This document shows, one piece after another, positions 63,846 through 64,000 of a stretch of 64,000 bases of DNA. Source of the stretch: Gammaproteobacteria bacterium (lineage in GTDB: Bacteria > Pseudomonadota > Gammaproteobacteria > VBWC01); contig VBWC01000003.1 of the NCBI GenBank assembly GCA_006218035.1, positions 53,251-117,250 on the forward strand, written 5' to 3'. The position numbers and the translations under genes are program-made. The notes below the pieces were generated by a model. That model was given only the letters and a program-made list of their open reading frames with translations. It did not search any database and was not told where the DNA came from. Within the stretch, counting starts at the first letter, position 1, and each line of letters opens with the position of its first letter.

Positions 63846-64000
63846 CAGCGTCGCACCCGCATCGGTACCCGCCGGTTTGCGATATTTGGCTTTCTCCGCC
63901 GCTCGTTGTTGCCGCTTTGCGGCAGACTTTGCCTCTTGCGGCGTTCTGCACGTAGCGCTTTTCCTCTAATTCCTTAATTTCCCGGATCATTACCGGCCTG
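63846..64000. other. Right-edge non-coding sequence
   Basis: The last 155 bases after cheR contain no complete gene and no recognisable sigma-54 or sigma-28 promoter, though flgB is expected just outside. The Cys/Arg-rich reading frame on the minus strand is not convincing. Confidence 0.3.

Noticed and set aside
63748..63990. 80-codon minus-strand ORF at the right edge
   Set aside because: Overlaps cheR antisense and has no conserved pattern.

Overview
The window is a GC-rich (about 60 percent by eye) stretch of a gammaproteobacterial chromosome. Many blocks have the order seen in Pseudomonas and in sulfur- or ammonia-oxidising gammaproteobacteria: folK-dNK-panB-panC, recA-recX-alaS-lysC-csrA-tRNA, epmB/efp/epmA, a fimU-pilV-pilW-pilX-pilY1-pilY2-pilE minor-pilin operon, a fimX/fimW-like pair, and flgN-flgM-flgA divergent from cheV-cheR. 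No phage, transposase or CRISPR array is visible. The content is mostly housekeeping and motility/regulation, and accessory DNA is limited to two MITE-like inverted-repeat elements and a structured tRNA-tail region.

Layout. 1-1032: 5' part of a membrane sensor (minus), divergent from moaB and a mobB-mobA fusion (molybdenum cofactor). 2776-2851: tRNA-Glu. 2971-7760: pcnB, folK, deoxynucleoside kinase, panB, panC, panD; pcnB has no standard start codon and probably begins at ATT, as E. coli pcnB does. 7784-7990: a small four-cysteine SAP-like protein. 8103-16836: central carbon genes ppc and glgA (minus), then gnd (short form), zwf, pgi (plus). 16887-22114: HDOD protein, parE, parC. 22171-22411: MITE-like element. 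22656-30147: pirin, then an RND tripartite efflux operon (adaptor, pump, NodT-type channel) ending in its TetR regulator, with a palindromic operator inside the promoter spacer. 30421-31540: htpX and a second MITE-like element that supplies the stop codon of the next gene. 31538-35236: FimX-like degenerate GGDEF-EAL protein and a FimW-like protein. 35438-38099: complete EF-P lysylation module. 38432-40870: PilZ protein, psd, pncC/cinA, thpR. 41014-47015: recA, recX, alaS, lysC, csrA. 47173-47815: tRNA-Ser and tRNA-Arg with terminators and a hairpin-rich stretch. 47870-52488: a second RND pump with a TolC-like channel but no adaptor. 52786-59863: type IV minor pilin operon including PilY1. 60009-60388: tRNA-Arg and tRNA-Ala. 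60493-63845: flgN, flgM, flgA, a CheW-only cheV, and cheR.

How the genes fit together. Two surface-motility systems are present (type IV pili and flagella), along with likely c-di-GMP readers (FimX-like, FimW-like, PilZ) and the post-transcriptional regulator CsrA. The flagellar part shows readable sigma-54 and sigma-28 promoter sequences facing each other between flgA and cheV, and a second sigma-28 sequence in front of flgM. The most distinctive observations are the ATT start of pcnB, the operator/promoter architecture of the efflux operon, the back-to-back flagellar promoters, the receiver-less CheV, the repeated tRNA-Ser 3' tail, and the two inverted-repeat elements. I did not find a clearly new multi-gene defence or metabolic system.
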